Positions 21,147 through 30,273 of a DNA stretch of 64,000 bases are shown piece by piece. The stretch is from assembly GCF_018918265.1 (NCBI RefSeq), contig NZ_JAHLQC010000017.1:1-64000 (forward strand), given 5' to 3'. The notes under the pieces are model-generated. The model made no database searches. It was not told where the DNA came from and worked only from the letters and a program-made list of their open reading frames with translations. Position 1 is the first letter of the stretch, and each line of letters begins with the position of its first letter. The position numbers and the translations under genes were made by a program. Origin of the DNA: Falcatimonas sp. MSJ-15 (GTDB lineage: Bacteria; Bacillota; Clostridia; Lachnospirales; Lachnospiraceae).

Positions 21147-21315
21147 TATATAGAGAACATATATATAAAGAAAACTTTTATTAATGCTTAATTGAAAAAT
21201 TTAATATAGAAATTAAATGATGCTTTGTAAGAATTACAAAAATTACAACAAATATTTGTCTTTTCATATATTGCAATAACAGTTTTTAGCTGATATAAAT
21301 ATATGCGTGAAAAGC

Positions 21316-21352
21316 AAAGGCGCTTGCAGTGATATCTGCAGGCGCTTTTTTT
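21316..21352 (+). terminator. Terminator between the exporter and the RocB-like gene
   Basis: A GC-rich hairpin pairs 21316-21329 (AAAGGCGCTTGCAG) with 21336-21350 (CTGCAGGCGCTTTTT), with a 6-base loop and a run of seven T. It ends only 32 bases before the next start codon, so the RocB-like gene must either begin transcription near here or be read through conditionally. Confidence 0.85.
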
Positions 21353-21383
21353 GTTATCAGCCAAAGGAAGAGAGGATACATAT

Positions 21384-23015
21384 ATGAGAGATGAGATGCT
21401 TGAACTTACCAGACAGATGGTTGCAATACCAAGTGTCAATACAACAGAAGGTGAGAAGAATATCGGATTGTTTATTGAGAGCTATCTTAGAGATATACCA
21501 TATTTTAAGAAACATGAGGAATATATTATAATACAGCCATTAAAAAATGATTCACTAAATAGAAGAAATGTATTCGCATTAATTCGTGGTGAGAAAGATG
21601 ATAATAAGAATACAATTATCTTCCATGGACATACAGATACAGTCGGAGTCGAAGATTATGGAGTATTTGAAGATTATGCATTTGATACTGACAGACTTAT
21701 GGAAGCACTTAGAGAAGCAGATATTGATGAAGATGTAAAAAGAGATCTTAAGTCAGGTGATTATCTGTTTGGAAGAGGTGCATGTGACATGAAGAGTGGA
21801 GATGCAGTATTCATGGTACTTATAAAGCATATTACCGAACATATAGGAGAATTCTCAGGTAACATATTATTATCACTTAATCCGGTTGAAGAGAATCTTC
21901 ATACAGGAATAATTGAAGGAATAGAAGTGATAGAAGCACTCAGAGAACAATACCATCTGAATTATATTCTTGCAATTAACAATGATTATACATGTCCTAT
22001 GTATTCTGGCGATTCTAAGAGATATATCTATACAGGAGTTGGTGGCAAAGTTCTTCCTTGTTTTTATATTCGAGGAAAAGAGACACATGTAGGACAGTGC
22101 TTTGAAGGATATGATCCAGCATTATTAGCATCAGTTATTAATGAAGAGATAAGTTACAATGCAGATTATCTTGATAATTACAAAGGAGAATATTCACTTC
22201 CTCCGGTTTCGTTAAAGTTAAAGGATCTAAAAAACTGGTATAATGTGCAGACTGCTAAAGAAGCTTTTATATACTTTAATTATTTTGTACATAACGCAGG
22301 AACAGATGAGATAATTGATAAACTTGTAGATGCAGCTAAAAAATCATCGCAAAAGACAATAGATAAAATGAATGAGAGATATAAAAAGTTCTGCGAATTA
22401 TCTGGCAAGGAATATACAGTAATAGATAATATATGGTCTGTTATGACATACAATGAACTTAATAAGATTGCTCACAATAAAAATAGTGATATAGATAAAG
22501 AAATTATAGAAGTTACAAAAGAATGTATGAAAAATAATATAGATAAGAGAGAGATACCAATATTCATCATTCGTAAGATGCTTCAGACAGCTAAGATATA
22601 TGAACCTGTTGTTGTTCTATATTATGCTGCACCATATTGTCCACATAATACATTAAAAGATGAGAAAGCAGAAGATGTGAAACTTATAAAACAGCTTAAG
22701 AATATTACAGATGAGATAACTAAAGAGACAGGCGAAGAATATGATATATGCAGATTTTTCCCAAGTCTGTCAGACAGTAGTTATCTTGCTATGGATGATA
22801 GTGAAGAATCAGCAGAATGTCTTTATCGCAATTTTCCACAGATGGATATGTTATATCCGTTACCACTTAGCAAGATAAGAAGTCTTAATATAAAAGCAAT
22901 TAATTATGGTGTATATGGTAAAGATGCTCATAAGTGGACTGAGAGAGTATATATACCATACAGTTTTGAGATATTGCCAAAGCTTATAATAAAGACGCTT
23001 ACACAATTATTATAA
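21384..23015 (+). CDS. RocB-like M20 family metallopeptidase
   Basis: Zinc-dependent hydrolase, 543 residues, close to the ~560 of RocB of Bacillus arginine catabolism. The metal sites show: HGHTDTVGVEDYG, FGRGACDMKSGDA, and NPVEENLHTG with the catalytic Glu. The ATG at 21384 is preferred over an upstream TTG because GAGAGGA lies 7 bases before it. RocB function is not settled, but it belongs with arginine and ornithine use, and the next gene encodes an enzyme of the guanidino-group hydrolase fold. A spacer with 18-bp repeats separates the two genes. Confidence 0.8.
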   Translation: MRDEMLELTRQMVAIPSVNTTEGEKNIGLFIESYLRDIPYFKKHEEYIIIQPLKNDSLNRRNVFALIRGEKDDNKNTIIFHGHTDTVGVEDYGVFEDYAFDTDRLMEALREADIDEDVKRDLKSGDYLFGRGACDMKSGDAVFMVLIKHITEHIGEFSGNILLSLNPVEENLHTGIIEGIEVIEALREQYHLNYILAINNDYTCPMYSGDSKRYIYTGVGGKVLPCFYIRGKETHVGQCFEGYDPALLASVINEEISYNADYLDNYKGEYSLPPVSLKLKDLKNWYNVQTAKEAFIYFNYFVHNAGTDEIIDKLVDAAKKSSQKTIDKMNERYKKFCELSGKEYTVIDNIWSVMTYNELNKIAHNKNSDIDKEIIEVTKECMKNNIDKREIPIFIIRKMLQTAKIYEPVVVLYYAAPYCPHNTLKDEKAEDVKLIKQLKNITDEITKETGEEYDICRFFPSLSDSSYLAMDDSEESAECLYRNFPQMDMLYPLPLSKIRSLNIKAINYGVYGKDAHKWTERVYIPYSFEILPKLIIKTLTQLL

Positions 23016-23116
23016 GTATAATCAGCTTAATATAAGTACAATTATTATGACTGTATCAGTCAATAAAAAACTAAACTTCTATAACTATCGTAAGGCGATA
23101 TTAAAGAACATTATAT

Positions 23117-23230
23117 AGATAAAGAATATTACGCAGATAAAGAGTATTACATAGCTAAAGAGTATTGCGTAGGTAAAGAGTATTACATAGCTAAAGAGCA
23201 TTACGCAGATAAAGAATATTACATAGTAAA
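23117..23230. repeat. 18-bp tandem repeat (six copies plus partial ends)
   Basis: Head-to-tail 18-base units run from 23117 to 23224 (consensus AGATAAAGARTATTACRY), with a decayed copy before and a partial copy after. Copies differ at 1-4 positions and alternate between ...TTACGC and ...TTACAT endings. The unit length is a multiple of three and one frame is open, but there is no start signal. It lies in the leader of the guanidino-hydrolase gene and ends about 20 bases before its ribosome site. Confidence 0.9.
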
Positions 23231-23252
23231 AAACAATTAGGAGGACATATAT

Positions 23253-24089
23253 ATGTTTGTAAAAAATGGAACAGGCAATTTGAAAAAGGTATTATTATCA
23301 AAACCTCAATTTTTAAAACCGGCACCAATTAATGAAATCGCAAAATTGTGGAAAGACACAACAATGGATGTATCTACAATGCTAAGAGAACATGAAGAAT
23401 TCGTTAATGCATATAAAAAAGCCGGAATAGAAGTTGAATTCCTAGAACCTGATGAAGAAAGACCAAATTCAGTTTTTTCAAGAGATTTTGGTGGATGTGT
23501 AAAGGAAGGGTATATAATGGGCCGCTTTAAACTTGATATGCGATATAAAGAGCATGTTGATTATAAGAGACGTATGGAAGAACTTAATGTTCCAATGATT
23601 GGTGAAGTCAAAGAGGGCTTGTTTGAAGGTGGAGACTTTATGTTCATGAATGAGCATTGGGTAGCAGTCGGAATGGCAGACAGAACTAATGAAGCCGGTC
23701 TTAAAGAGATAAAAGCAATTCTTGAACCACTTGGTTATGAAGTTACTGGTGTACCAGTAAAACAAGAGTATCTACATCTTGATATGTGTTTTAATCTTGT
23801 AGATGATCATATCGCTGTTGCTTACAGAGATGGACTTCCATTAGAATTCAGAGAATTATTAACAAAGCGTGATATTGAGATAGTTGATGTTCCCGAAGAA
23901 GCAATATTCTTACATGGATGTAATCTTCAGTCAATCGGAAGCCACAGAGTAATGTCACTTAAGAGAAATACAAAAGTTAATGAAGAACTTGCAAAAAGAG
24001 GAATGGATATAATAGAACTTGATATTACTGAGATTCTTAAAGCAGGTGGTGGACCACATTGTATGACATTCCCGATTATAAGAGAATAG
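23253..24089 (+). CDS. Guanidino-group hydrolase / amidinotransferase-fold enzyme (DDAH or citrulline hydrolase-like)
   Basis: Enzyme of the pentein (arginine deiminase) fold, 278 residues. The family's residues are visible: SVFSRDFGG, the EGGD motif, His in YLHLDMCFN, and the nucleophile Cys in GGGPHCMTFP at the C-terminus. Relatives cleave methylarginines, citrulline or arginine at the guanidino or ureido carbon through a covalent Cys intermediate. AGGAGGACATATAT precedes the ATG. The RocB-like gene upstream and the aminotransferase downstream support an arginine or citrulline-like substrate, but the sequence alone does not choose. The gene is bracketed by two different minisatellites. Confidence 0.8.
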   Translation: MFVKNGTGNLKKVLLSKPQFLKPAPINEIAKLWKDTTMDVSTMLREHEEFVNAYKKAGIEVEFLEPDEERPNSVFSRDFGGCVKEGYIMGRFKLDMRYKEHVDYKRRMEELNVPMIGEVKEGLFEGGDFMFMNEHWVAVGMADRTNEAGLKEIKAILEPLGYEVTGVPVKQEYLHLDMCFNLVDDHIAVAYRDGLPLEFRELLTKRDIEIVDVPEEAIFLHGCNLQSIGSHRVMSLKRNTKVNEELAKRGMDIIELDITEILKAGGGPHCMTFPIIRE

Positions 24090-24108
24090 ATTATCGTAAG
24101 AAGACTAA

Positions 24109-24251
24109 ATTAATTACAAGTATCGATTATAAGCATTAATTACAGGTATTAATTACAAGTATTGATTATAATCATTAATTACAAGTATTGATTATAAGTA
24201 TTAATTACAGGTATTAGTTATAAGTATTAATTACGGATATTAATTAGATAT
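24109..24251. repeat. 13-bp tandem repeat, 11 copies
   Basis: Eleven contiguous 13-base units (consensus ATTAATTACAAGT, with ATTGATTATAAGT variants) fill 24109-24251 exactly, with no gaps. Because 13 is not a multiple of three, it cannot be a coding repeat. It lies between the guanidino hydrolase and aminotransferase genes. Confidence 0.92.
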
Positions 24252-24317
24252 ATTGTCAGAGATGTTGATAAAGTTAGAGAATTAAAAATATTGATAGTTA
24301 GATAGGAGAAGAAGAAA

Positions 24318-25418
24318 ATGAGTATATTTTTAGTAGATGAATATAAAGATATGGAGCCTTATGTTCCAGGAGAACAGCCAAAAGATAAACCATATATAAA
24401 ACTTAATGCCAATGAGACATCTGTACCACCTTCACCAAAAGTATTTGAAGCAATATCAAAGAGCGAGATATGGAATATGAGCTATTATGCAGATCCACAT
24501 TGCCATGAGTTCAGACAGGCAGTTGCTGAAGTCTATGGAATAACAGAAGATGAAGTATTCGTAGGTAATGGTGCGGATGAAGTATTGAGTTTTGTTCTTA
24601 TGAGCTTTTTCAGACGTGGTATGAAGATATATTTTCCAGATATAACTTATGGTTTTTATCGTACTTATGCTAAGACATACGGTCTTGATATGGAAGAGAT
24701 TCCAGTCAAAGATGATTTTTCAGTAGATATTAATGATTATATGGAACTTGATGGAGATATTATTCTTGCTAATCCTAATAATCCAACAGGACTTATGGTA
24801 CCGGTGGAAGATATAGAAAGATTAGTTAAGAAGAATCCTGATAGAATGGTTATTATTGATGAAGCTTATGTTGATTATTGTGGCGAGAGCTGTCTTCCAC
24901 TTGCAATTAAGTATCCTAATCTTGTAGTAGTAAGAACTTTTTCCAAATCAAGAAATATGGCTGGTGCACATGTAGGATTTGCTGTTGCATCTAAAGAGAT
25001 TATTGAAGATATGAATAAAATAAAATTCTCATTTAATCCATTTAATCTTAATTCAGTTACAATGGCAGCAGGAATAGCAGCAGTTAAAGATACAGATTAT
25101 CTGAAAAAATGTGTAATTAGAGTTATTAATACCAGAGAAAGATTTACTAAAGAGCTTGAAAATATAGGATTTGAAGTTATACCATCTAAAGCTAATTTTG
25201 TATTCTGTAAGCATGAAGATATTAAATCTCAGGTTCTATGTGATAGATTAAAAGAAGAAGGAATATTAACAAGACATTTTGCAGATGAGAGATTAACAGA
25301 TTATCTTAGAATTACAATAGGAACAGATGAAGAGATGATGGTTGTACTTATTACAATTAAGGAGATTCTTGCTGATATACATAAGACTCTGGTTACAGCA
25401 CAAGAAGTTGCAATCTAA
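24318..25418 (+). CDS. hisC: Histidinol-phosphate aminotransferase-like class I/II aminotransferase
   Basis: PLP enzyme, 366 residues, the usual HisC length. The PLP-binding Lys is in TFSKSRNMAGAHVGF, DEAYVDYCG carries the cofactor Asp and Tyr, LANPNNPTG the Asn, and LRITIG the substrate-binding Arg. AGGAGAAGAAGA precedes the ATG. No other his gene is nearby; instead, a D-2-hydroxyacid dehydrogenase and an AEC carrier follow, so this copy may transaminate another amino acid to its 2-oxo acid. The name reflects sequence family only. Confidence 0.8.
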   Translation: MSIFLVDEYKDMEPYVPGEQPKDKPYIKLNANETSVPPSPKVFEAISKSEIWNMSYYADPHCHEFRQAVAEVYGITEDEVFVGNGADEVLSFVLMSFFRRGMKIYFPDITYGFYRTYAKTYGLDMEEIPVKDDFSVDINDYMELDGDIILANPNNPTGLMVPVEDIERLVKKNPDRMVIIDEAYVDYCGESCLPLAIKYPNLVVVRTFSKSRNMAGAHVGFAVASKEIIEDMNKIKFSFNPFNLNSVTMAAGIAAVKDTDYLKKCVIRVINTRERFTKELENIGFEVIPSKANFVFCKHEDIKSQVLCDRLKEEGILTRHFADERLTDYLRITIGTDEEMMVVLITIKEILADIHKTLVTAQEVAI

Positions 25419-25509
25419 TAGATTTGATTAGATAATAGAAAGATTATGTTCTGTTGCGATTTGGAATTAGGCAAGTAAGTGATTGTATTAAAGTAGTGTG
25501 AGGAAATAT

Positions 25510-26625
25510 ATGATTAAGAATAATAAAACTAGAAAAATAGTGATATGCGATTATGAAAATGCAATGGAGAATGATTATGAACCAACGATAAGAAGTATAA
25601 AAAAAGCTCTTAAAGAAAGTGATGAGAATTATTCAGTTAGTGAGATAAGAGAAGATGGTAAAGAGAATTGTAACATAGTCCATGCAAAAGATGATATTAT
25701 AGATATTGTAACAGAAAAAGATAATATAAAAATAGATACAGTATGCTATAAAAATATAGAAGAATTGATTGAGAATATCAAAGATGCTGATGGAATAATT
25801 ACAGGTTTTCTTGAGATTGGTGAAGATATCTTTAAGTATGCACCGAGATTACAATGTATATCAGTAAGTGGTGTAGGATATTCCAATATTGATGTTGAAG
25901 CAGCAAAAAGACATGGTGTTACAGTATGTCATATAAAAGAGTATTGCACAGAAGAAGTAGCTGAGCATACATTGGCACTTATTAGTGCACTTAATCGCAA
26001 TCTGAAATATTATAATAAAAATATAGAAACAGAGTATGAATGGAAATATCATACAATTAGTGGTGGAAGAAATCTTAGTAGTCAGACATTAGCTATATTC
26101 GGTTTTGGCAAGATTGGAAAAAGAGTTGCAAAGATTGCAAAAGCTTACGGAATGGAAGTTATAGCAGTAGATCCCTATGTACAGTCAAATGATGCTCTGA
26201 TAGAAGAAGCTGCTAATATGGGCATTAGTATAGTATCTTGTGATTATGCACTTCATAATGCAGATATTATTACTAATCATATGAACCTTACACAAGATAA
26301 TTATCATTTTTTTAATAAAGAGAGATTTGAGAAGATGATAAAAAAACCACTTTTCATTAACGTAGGACGAGGAGGAAGTGTAAGCGAAGAAGCACTTATA
26401 AATGCACTTGATGAAGGAATGATAAGAGGTGCCGGACTTGATGTATTAGAAGAAGAGAATCCTATTCTTAAGGAGAATAGATTGTTAGGAAGAAGTAATG
26501 TGATAATCACACCTCATAGTGCGTTTTATAGTGAAGAATCAATGGAAAAATTGCAGACTATAAGTGGAGCCAATATGGGATATGTACTTGGTGGAAGAAT
26601 AGAAAAAGCATACGAGACAGTATAA
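25510..26625 (+). CDS. D-isomer-specific 2-hydroxyacid dehydrogenase
   Basis: NAD(P)-dependent oxidoreductase, 371 residues from the ATG at 25510 (GTGAGGA upstream; an earlier GTG at 25498 overlaps this site). The Rossmann motif GFGKIG lies near residue 200, NVGRGGSVSEEAL is the family signature with the catalytic Arg region, DVLEEENP carries Glu, and ITPHSAF carries the proton-donor His. A charged insert at about residues 38-75 lengthens the N-terminal domain. It would reduce a 2-oxo acid to a D-2-hydroxyacid. The aminotransferase lies 91 bases upstream and the carrier gene 12 bases downstream, which fits a transaminate-reduce-export route. Confidence 0.85.
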   Translation: MIKNNKTRKIVICDYENAMENDYEPTIRSIKKALKESDENYSVSEIREDGKENCNIVHAKDDIIDIVTEKDNIKIDTVCYKNIEELIENIKDADGIITGFLEIGEDIFKYAPRLQCISVSGVGYSNIDVEAAKRHGVTVCHIKEYCTEEVAEHTLALISALNRNLKYYNKNIETEYEWKYHTISGGRNLSSQTLAIFGFGKIGKRVAKIAKAYGMEVIAVDPYVQSNDALIEEAANMGISIVSCDYALHNADIITNHMNLTQDNYHFFNKERFEKMIKKPLFINVGRGGSVSEEALINALDEGMIRGAGLDVLEEENPILKENRLLGRSNVIITPHSAFYSEESMEKLQTISGANMGYVLGGRIEKAYETV

Positions 26626-26637
26626 GGAGTGAGTAAT

Positions 26638-27549
26638 ATGAATCTTGTTATTACACTTACTTTTAAGATATTAATTCTTGTGATAATTGGCTATATAGCA
26701 AAGATTATAGGAATTATTGATGATGTAGGCAAGGATACATTATCATCGCTTTTAGTTAATCTTTTTCTTCCAGTAAGTATGATAGCATCATCACAGCAGG
26801 AGTTTGATATAACACATCTTAGAGGTGTTGCAAGTGTAGCTTTAATTGCATTAATATATTATATTATTACATTTTTAATCGGAAGAATAATCGCTAGAAT
26901 ATGTGGAATGGATACTAATAAGAGTGCAATGTTTATATTACTTATTGCATTTGCAAATACCGGATTTGTTGGGATGTCTGTTCTAACAGAGTTAATAGGT
27001 GAGACAGGTACATTATATGGAGCGATATATAATTCAGTATTTGATATATTATATTTTTCTTATGGAATTAGCATTATAAGTAGTGAAGGAAGATTTGACA
27101 GAGGAAAGATTATCAAAAATCCAATGATATGGATTGCGATTATAACAACAATTCTGTATGTGATACCATATAGAATGCCTGCAGTTATGACAGATTCGCT
27201 TAATCTTGTGGGTAATTGTATGATGCCGGTGTCAATGATTATAATAGGTGCAGAGATTGCTAATATGAATATCAGACAAGTCCTAACGGATAAGGCATCT
27301 TATGGAGTGAGTCTTATAAGAATGTTGATAATTCCATCTATCACATTAGGAATAATGAAACTTTTTAATGTGAATTATGAAGTTATGGTGACAGCGACAA
27401 TACTTGCAGCGATGCCAAGCGGTTCACTTAATGTGATTATGGGACAAAAATATAATAATAATGCTCAATTTGCAGTTAAAGTGGTTATGCAAAATACAAT
27501 AATTATGATAGTGACATTGCCGATATTTGCATATCTTATTATGCGTTGA
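26638..27549 (+). CDS. AEC-family (auxin efflux carrier) transporter
   Basis: Membrane carrier of 303 residues, about ten hydrophobic segments, ending in the family's NVIMGQKYNNNAQFA block near the last helices. Bacterial relatives move malate, malonate or other organic acids. The ATG at 26638 follows AAGGAG by 8 bases; a GTG at 26629 overlaps that site. It is only 12 bases after the dehydrogenase gene, so it may export the hydroxyacid made there, which is an inference from position. Confidence 0.82.
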   Translation: MNLVITLTFKILILVIIGYIAKIIGIIDDVGKDTLSSLLVNLFLPVSMIASSQQEFDITHLRGVASVALIALIYYIITFLIGRIIARICGMDTNKSAMFILLIAFANTGFVGMSVLTELIGETGTLYGAIYNSVFDILYFSYGISIISSEGRFDRGKIIKNPMIWIAIITTILYVIPYRMPAVMTDSLNLVGNCMMPVSMIIIGAEIANMNIRQVLTDKASYGVSLIRMLIIPSITLGIMKLFNVNYEVMVTATILAAMPSGSLNVIMGQKYNNNAQFAVKVVMQNTIIMIVTLPIFAYLIMR

Positions 27550-27689
27550 TATATCATGTTTGCTTAACTGGCGAAGAAAAGTATAATAAAATATGATTGA
27601 CAAAAATATGGAAGTTGATAGAATGAAAAAGAATAAATTATACAATAAATTAAAAACTGGATTATACATTATACAGGAGAGTGAATAGT

Positions 27690-28364
27690 ATGAACAGAGT
27701 ATATATAGTTGAAGACGATAGAATAATCGCAAGAGAAGTCGCTACATATCTTGCGAAGTGGCAGTATGAGTGTATGTGTACTAAAGATTTTCAGAAGATA
27801 AATGAAGAAGTTAGTGAATACAAGCCGGATATAATACTCATGGATATCAAACTTCCATATTATAATGGATTCTATTGGTGTGCAGAAGTGAGAAAGACAT
27901 CACAAGTACCAATAATATTCGTATCATCAGCAGATGATAATATGAATATTGTAATGGCGATTAATATGGGAGCAGATGATTTTATATCAAAGCCTTTTGA
28001 TCTTCAGGTGCTGACTGCGAAGATTCAGGCTGTTCTAAGGAGAAGTTATGGTGCAGTTCTTACTTCACATACAATAGAATATGGTGATGTATCACTTAAT
28101 CTTGATGATACAACAGCAACAGCTAATGGTAATAGAATAGAACTTACCAAGAATGAATTTTTAATACTTAAGATTCTTATAGAGAACAGTAATAAGGTTG
28201 TAAGCCGTGAAGAGATAATGGAACGATTATGGGGGAATGATGAATTTGTTGATGGTAATACACTTACTGTTAATATGACAAGACTTCGTAAGAAGATAGA
28301 AACAGCAGGTGTTAAAGATTATATTGTTACGAAGAGAGGAATGGGATATATAATTGGAGAATAA
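27690..28364 (+). CDS. OmpR-family response regulator, BceR type
   Basis: Two-component regulator, 224 residues. The receiver domain has the acidic pair in VEDDR, the phospho-acceptor Asp in ILMDIKLP, and Lys in SKPFD. The C-terminal winged helix contains ELTKNEFLILKIL and VNMTRLRKKIE. The ATG at 27690 has AGGAGAG upstream. It overlaps the kinase gene by 11 bases and stands before a BceAB-type transporter, the standard peptide-antibiotic resistance arrangement of Firmicutes. Its probable DNA sites are at 29313-29330 and 29395-29411. Confidence 0.9.
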   Translation: MNRVYIVEDDRIIAREVATYLAKWQYECMCTKDFQKINEEVSEYKPDIILMDIKLPYYNGFYWCAEVRKTSQVPIIFVSSADDNMNIVMAINMGADDFISKPFDLQVLTAKIQAVLRRSYGAVLTSHTIEYGDVSLNLDDTTATANGNRIELTKNEFLILKILIENSNKVVSREEIMERLWGNDEFVDGNTLTVNMTRLRKKIETAGVKDYIVTKRGMGYIIGE

Positions 28365-29277
28365 GCAATTTTTTAAAGATAATAAAGGTTTCATATATGT
28401 ATTTCCATTTTTTTTAGTAATAACTATATTAGTTGCAAGTCTGTATGAAGTGAATAAGGAATATATATTTTATTTTATTACTTTTTATATAATATCGTAT
28501 ATAATTGCAATGGTAATGCAATATATGAACCACAGAAAAAATCTTGAATTATATAAACAGCAGATTGAATTAATTAATAAAGATAAAGATAACAGTGATA
28601 TAGATAAGATAAGAGAGAATGAAGATTTTTTTGCACTTTGGACGCATCAGATTAAGACACCAATATCTGCACTTAATATACTTCTTCAGGCTGATGACAT
28701 CAATAAGAGTGAATGTAGAGAAGAACTTATTAAGATAGAAGATTATGTGAATGTGGCACTTGGATATATAAGATATGACAATATGGGGAATGACCTTGTA
28801 CTTGAAGAATATAGTCTTAATGAGATTGTAAAAAATGTAGTTAAGAAGTATGCACCGGTATTCATATATAATCATCTCACTATTAAGTTTGAGAATCTTG
28901 ATTATAAGATACTTACAGATGACAAATGGTTTTCTTTTATACTTGAACAAGTATTATCTAATGCACTCAAATATACGAAAAATGGTGGAATAAAAGTATC
29001 AGCATCTGATTGTGATGGAGAAATAAAAGTTAGAATCAGTGATACAGGAATTGGCATTAAAAGTGAAGATATACAGCGAGTATTTGATAAAGGATTCACA
29101 GGTTATAATGGAAGAATGGATAAAAAAGCAAGTGGCATAGGACTATATCTTAGTAAGAAGATATGCGAGAGCCTTGGACATAAGATTAGTATAGAATCTA
29201 AGATAAATAGTGGAACAACTGTGATAATTACTATAACTAAAGACAGACTTAATAAGTCAGATCTTATAAAAAACTAA
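28354..29277 (+). CDS. Intramembrane-sensing histidine kinase, BceS type
   Basis: Kinase of 307 residues with two membrane helices near residues 12-55 and almost no extracellular loop, as in BceS kinases that take their signal from the BceAB transporter. The phospho-acceptor His is in WTHQIKTPISAL, the N box in SNALKYTKNGG, and the G boxes in DTGIGI and ASGIGLYLSKKI. It starts with TTG at 28354, inside the end of the regulator gene, so translation is coupled. Confidence 0.9.
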   Translation: MENKQFFKDNKGFIYVFPFFLVITILVASLYEVNKEYIFYFITFYIISYIIAMVMQYMNHRKNLELYKQQIELINKDKDNSDIDKIRENEDFFALWTHQIKTPISALNILLQADDINKSECREELIKIEDYVNVALGYIRYDNMGNDLVLEEYSLNEIVKNVVKKYAPVFIYNHLTIKFENLDYKILTDDKWFSFILEQVLSNALKYTKNGGIKVSASDCDGEIKVRISDTGIGIKSEDIQRVFDKGFTGYNGRMDKKASGIGLYLSKKICESLGHKISIESKINSGTTVIITITKDRLNKSDLIKN

Positions 29278-29312
29278 TTGTTAGGTAATCAGGAGAGCTA
29301 ATTAATAGATAT

Positions 29313-29330
29313 CCTTACAAAATTGTAAGG
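29313..29330. promoter_or_regulatory. BceR-type operator (inverted repeat)
   Basis: CCTTACAA and TTGTAAGG form an 8-bp inverted repeat with a 2-base centre. The core reads TTACA-N4-TGTAA, the motif I know for BceR-type regulators. It lies upstream of the transporter genes, but a hairpin with a T run stands between it and the proposed promoter. Confidence 0.55.
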
Positions 29331-29339
29331 TAGCTAAGA

Positions 29340-29380
29340 AGAAATGTAAGCTAATGAAAGTGCATTACATTTCTTTTTTT
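29340..29380 (+). terminator. Terminator after the BceRS genes
   Basis: AGAAATGTAA (29340-29349) pairs perfectly with TTACATTTCT (29365-29374) and is followed by a T run to 29380. It would separate the regulator-kinase transcript from the transporter transcript. Confidence 0.75.
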
Positions 29381-29394
29381 GCTATTATTAATGC

Positions 29395-29441
29395 TGTAAG
29401 ACAGGTGTAAGAGAAGAGGCTGTTATGAAGTAAGATATAAT
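29395..29441 (+). promoter_or_regulatory. Candidate activator-dependent promoter of the BceAB-type transporter
   Basis: Two direct copies of TGTAAG (29395-29400 and 29406-29411) are 11 bases apart, one helical turn, as OmpR-family regulators prefer. They end just before the position where a -35 box should be (29413, no consensus). TATAAT follows at 29436-29441. A poor -35 behind tandem sites suggests that transcription needs the regulator. Confidence 0.5.
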
Positions 29442-29502
29442 TAAGGTATAGCCAAAAAACATCTGCAATCATATAAAGCATAGATAGATGGAGGAGAAAT
29501 AT

Positions 29503-30273
29503 ATGTCACTTTTAGAAGTTAATCATGTTAAAAAGGTATATAAAACAAGAATGGGTGGTGATGAAGTCACTGCACTTAAAGATGTACATTTTACAGTAGA
29601 AAAAGGCGAGTTCGTAGCTATTATGGGTGAGTCAGGAAGTGGTAAGACGACACTTCTTAATATTCTTGCAGGTCTTGACAGCCCTACTAATGGCAGAGTA
29701 TTAATTGACGGTAAAGACTATACAACACTTAAAGATAATGATAAAGCAATGTTTAGAAGAGAAAATCTTGGATTTATATTTCAGGATTTTAACCTGCTTG
29801 ATAACTTCTCACTTGAAGATAATATTAAGTTACCGCTTGTTCTTGGCGGAGAGAATCATGCTAAGATGAATGACAGAGTAATTCCTATTGCTAAGACACT
29901 TGGAATAGATAGTATTTTAAAAAAATATCCATATGAAGTATCTGGAGGACAAAAACAAAGAACAGCAGTAGCAAGAGCAATTATTACAAGACCACATATA
30001 TTATTGGCAGATGAGCCGACAGGTGCGTTAGATTCAAAATCTTCAACCAATCTGCTTAAGTTATTAAGAAAGATTAATAAAGAAGGTCAGACAATTCTTA
30101 TGGTAACGCATAGTAATGTCGCTGCAAGTTATGCAGACAGAGTGATGTTTATCAGAGATGGAAAAGTATTTAACCAGATATATCGTGGAGACATAAGCAG
30201 AGAAGAGATGCTAGATAAGATATGTGATTCTGTCAGTGTGCTTATGAGAGGAGATGATGAGAGTGAACAGTAA
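29503..30273 (+). CDS. BceA-type ABC transporter ATP-binding protein
   Basis: ATPase of 256 residues from the ATG at 29503; an ATG at 29488 is part of the GGAGGAG site. Walker A is GESGSGKTT, the signature VSGGQKQRTAVARA, and Walker B ILLADEPTGALD, with the LolD/MacB-type ending MVTHSNVAASYADR. With the FtsX-like permease encoded downstream it frees membrane targets from bacitracin-like peptide antibiotics and passes the signal to the kinase. The gene overlaps the permease gene. Confidence 0.92.
   Translation: MSLLEVNHVKKVYKTRMGGDEVTALKDVHFTVEKGEFVAIMGESGSGKTTLLNILAGLDSPTNGRVLIDGKDYTTLKDNDKAMFRRENLGFIFQDFNLLDNFSLEDNIKLPLVLGGENHAKMNDRVIPIAKTLGIDSILKKYPYEVSGGQKQRTAVARAIITRPHILLADEPTGALDSKSSTNLLKLLRKINKEGQTILMVTHSNVAASYADRVMFIRDGKVFNQIYRGDISREEMLDKICDSVSVLMRGDDESEQ

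Noticed and set aside
21324..21383. Longer RocB-like start at the TTG at 21351
   Set aside because: It would start on the terminator T run and lacks a ribosome site; ATG 21384 is better.
23117..24251. Possible CRISPR arrays
   Set aside because: Both repeat arrays are head-to-tail without spacers, with 18- and 13-base units. No cas gene is present in the window.
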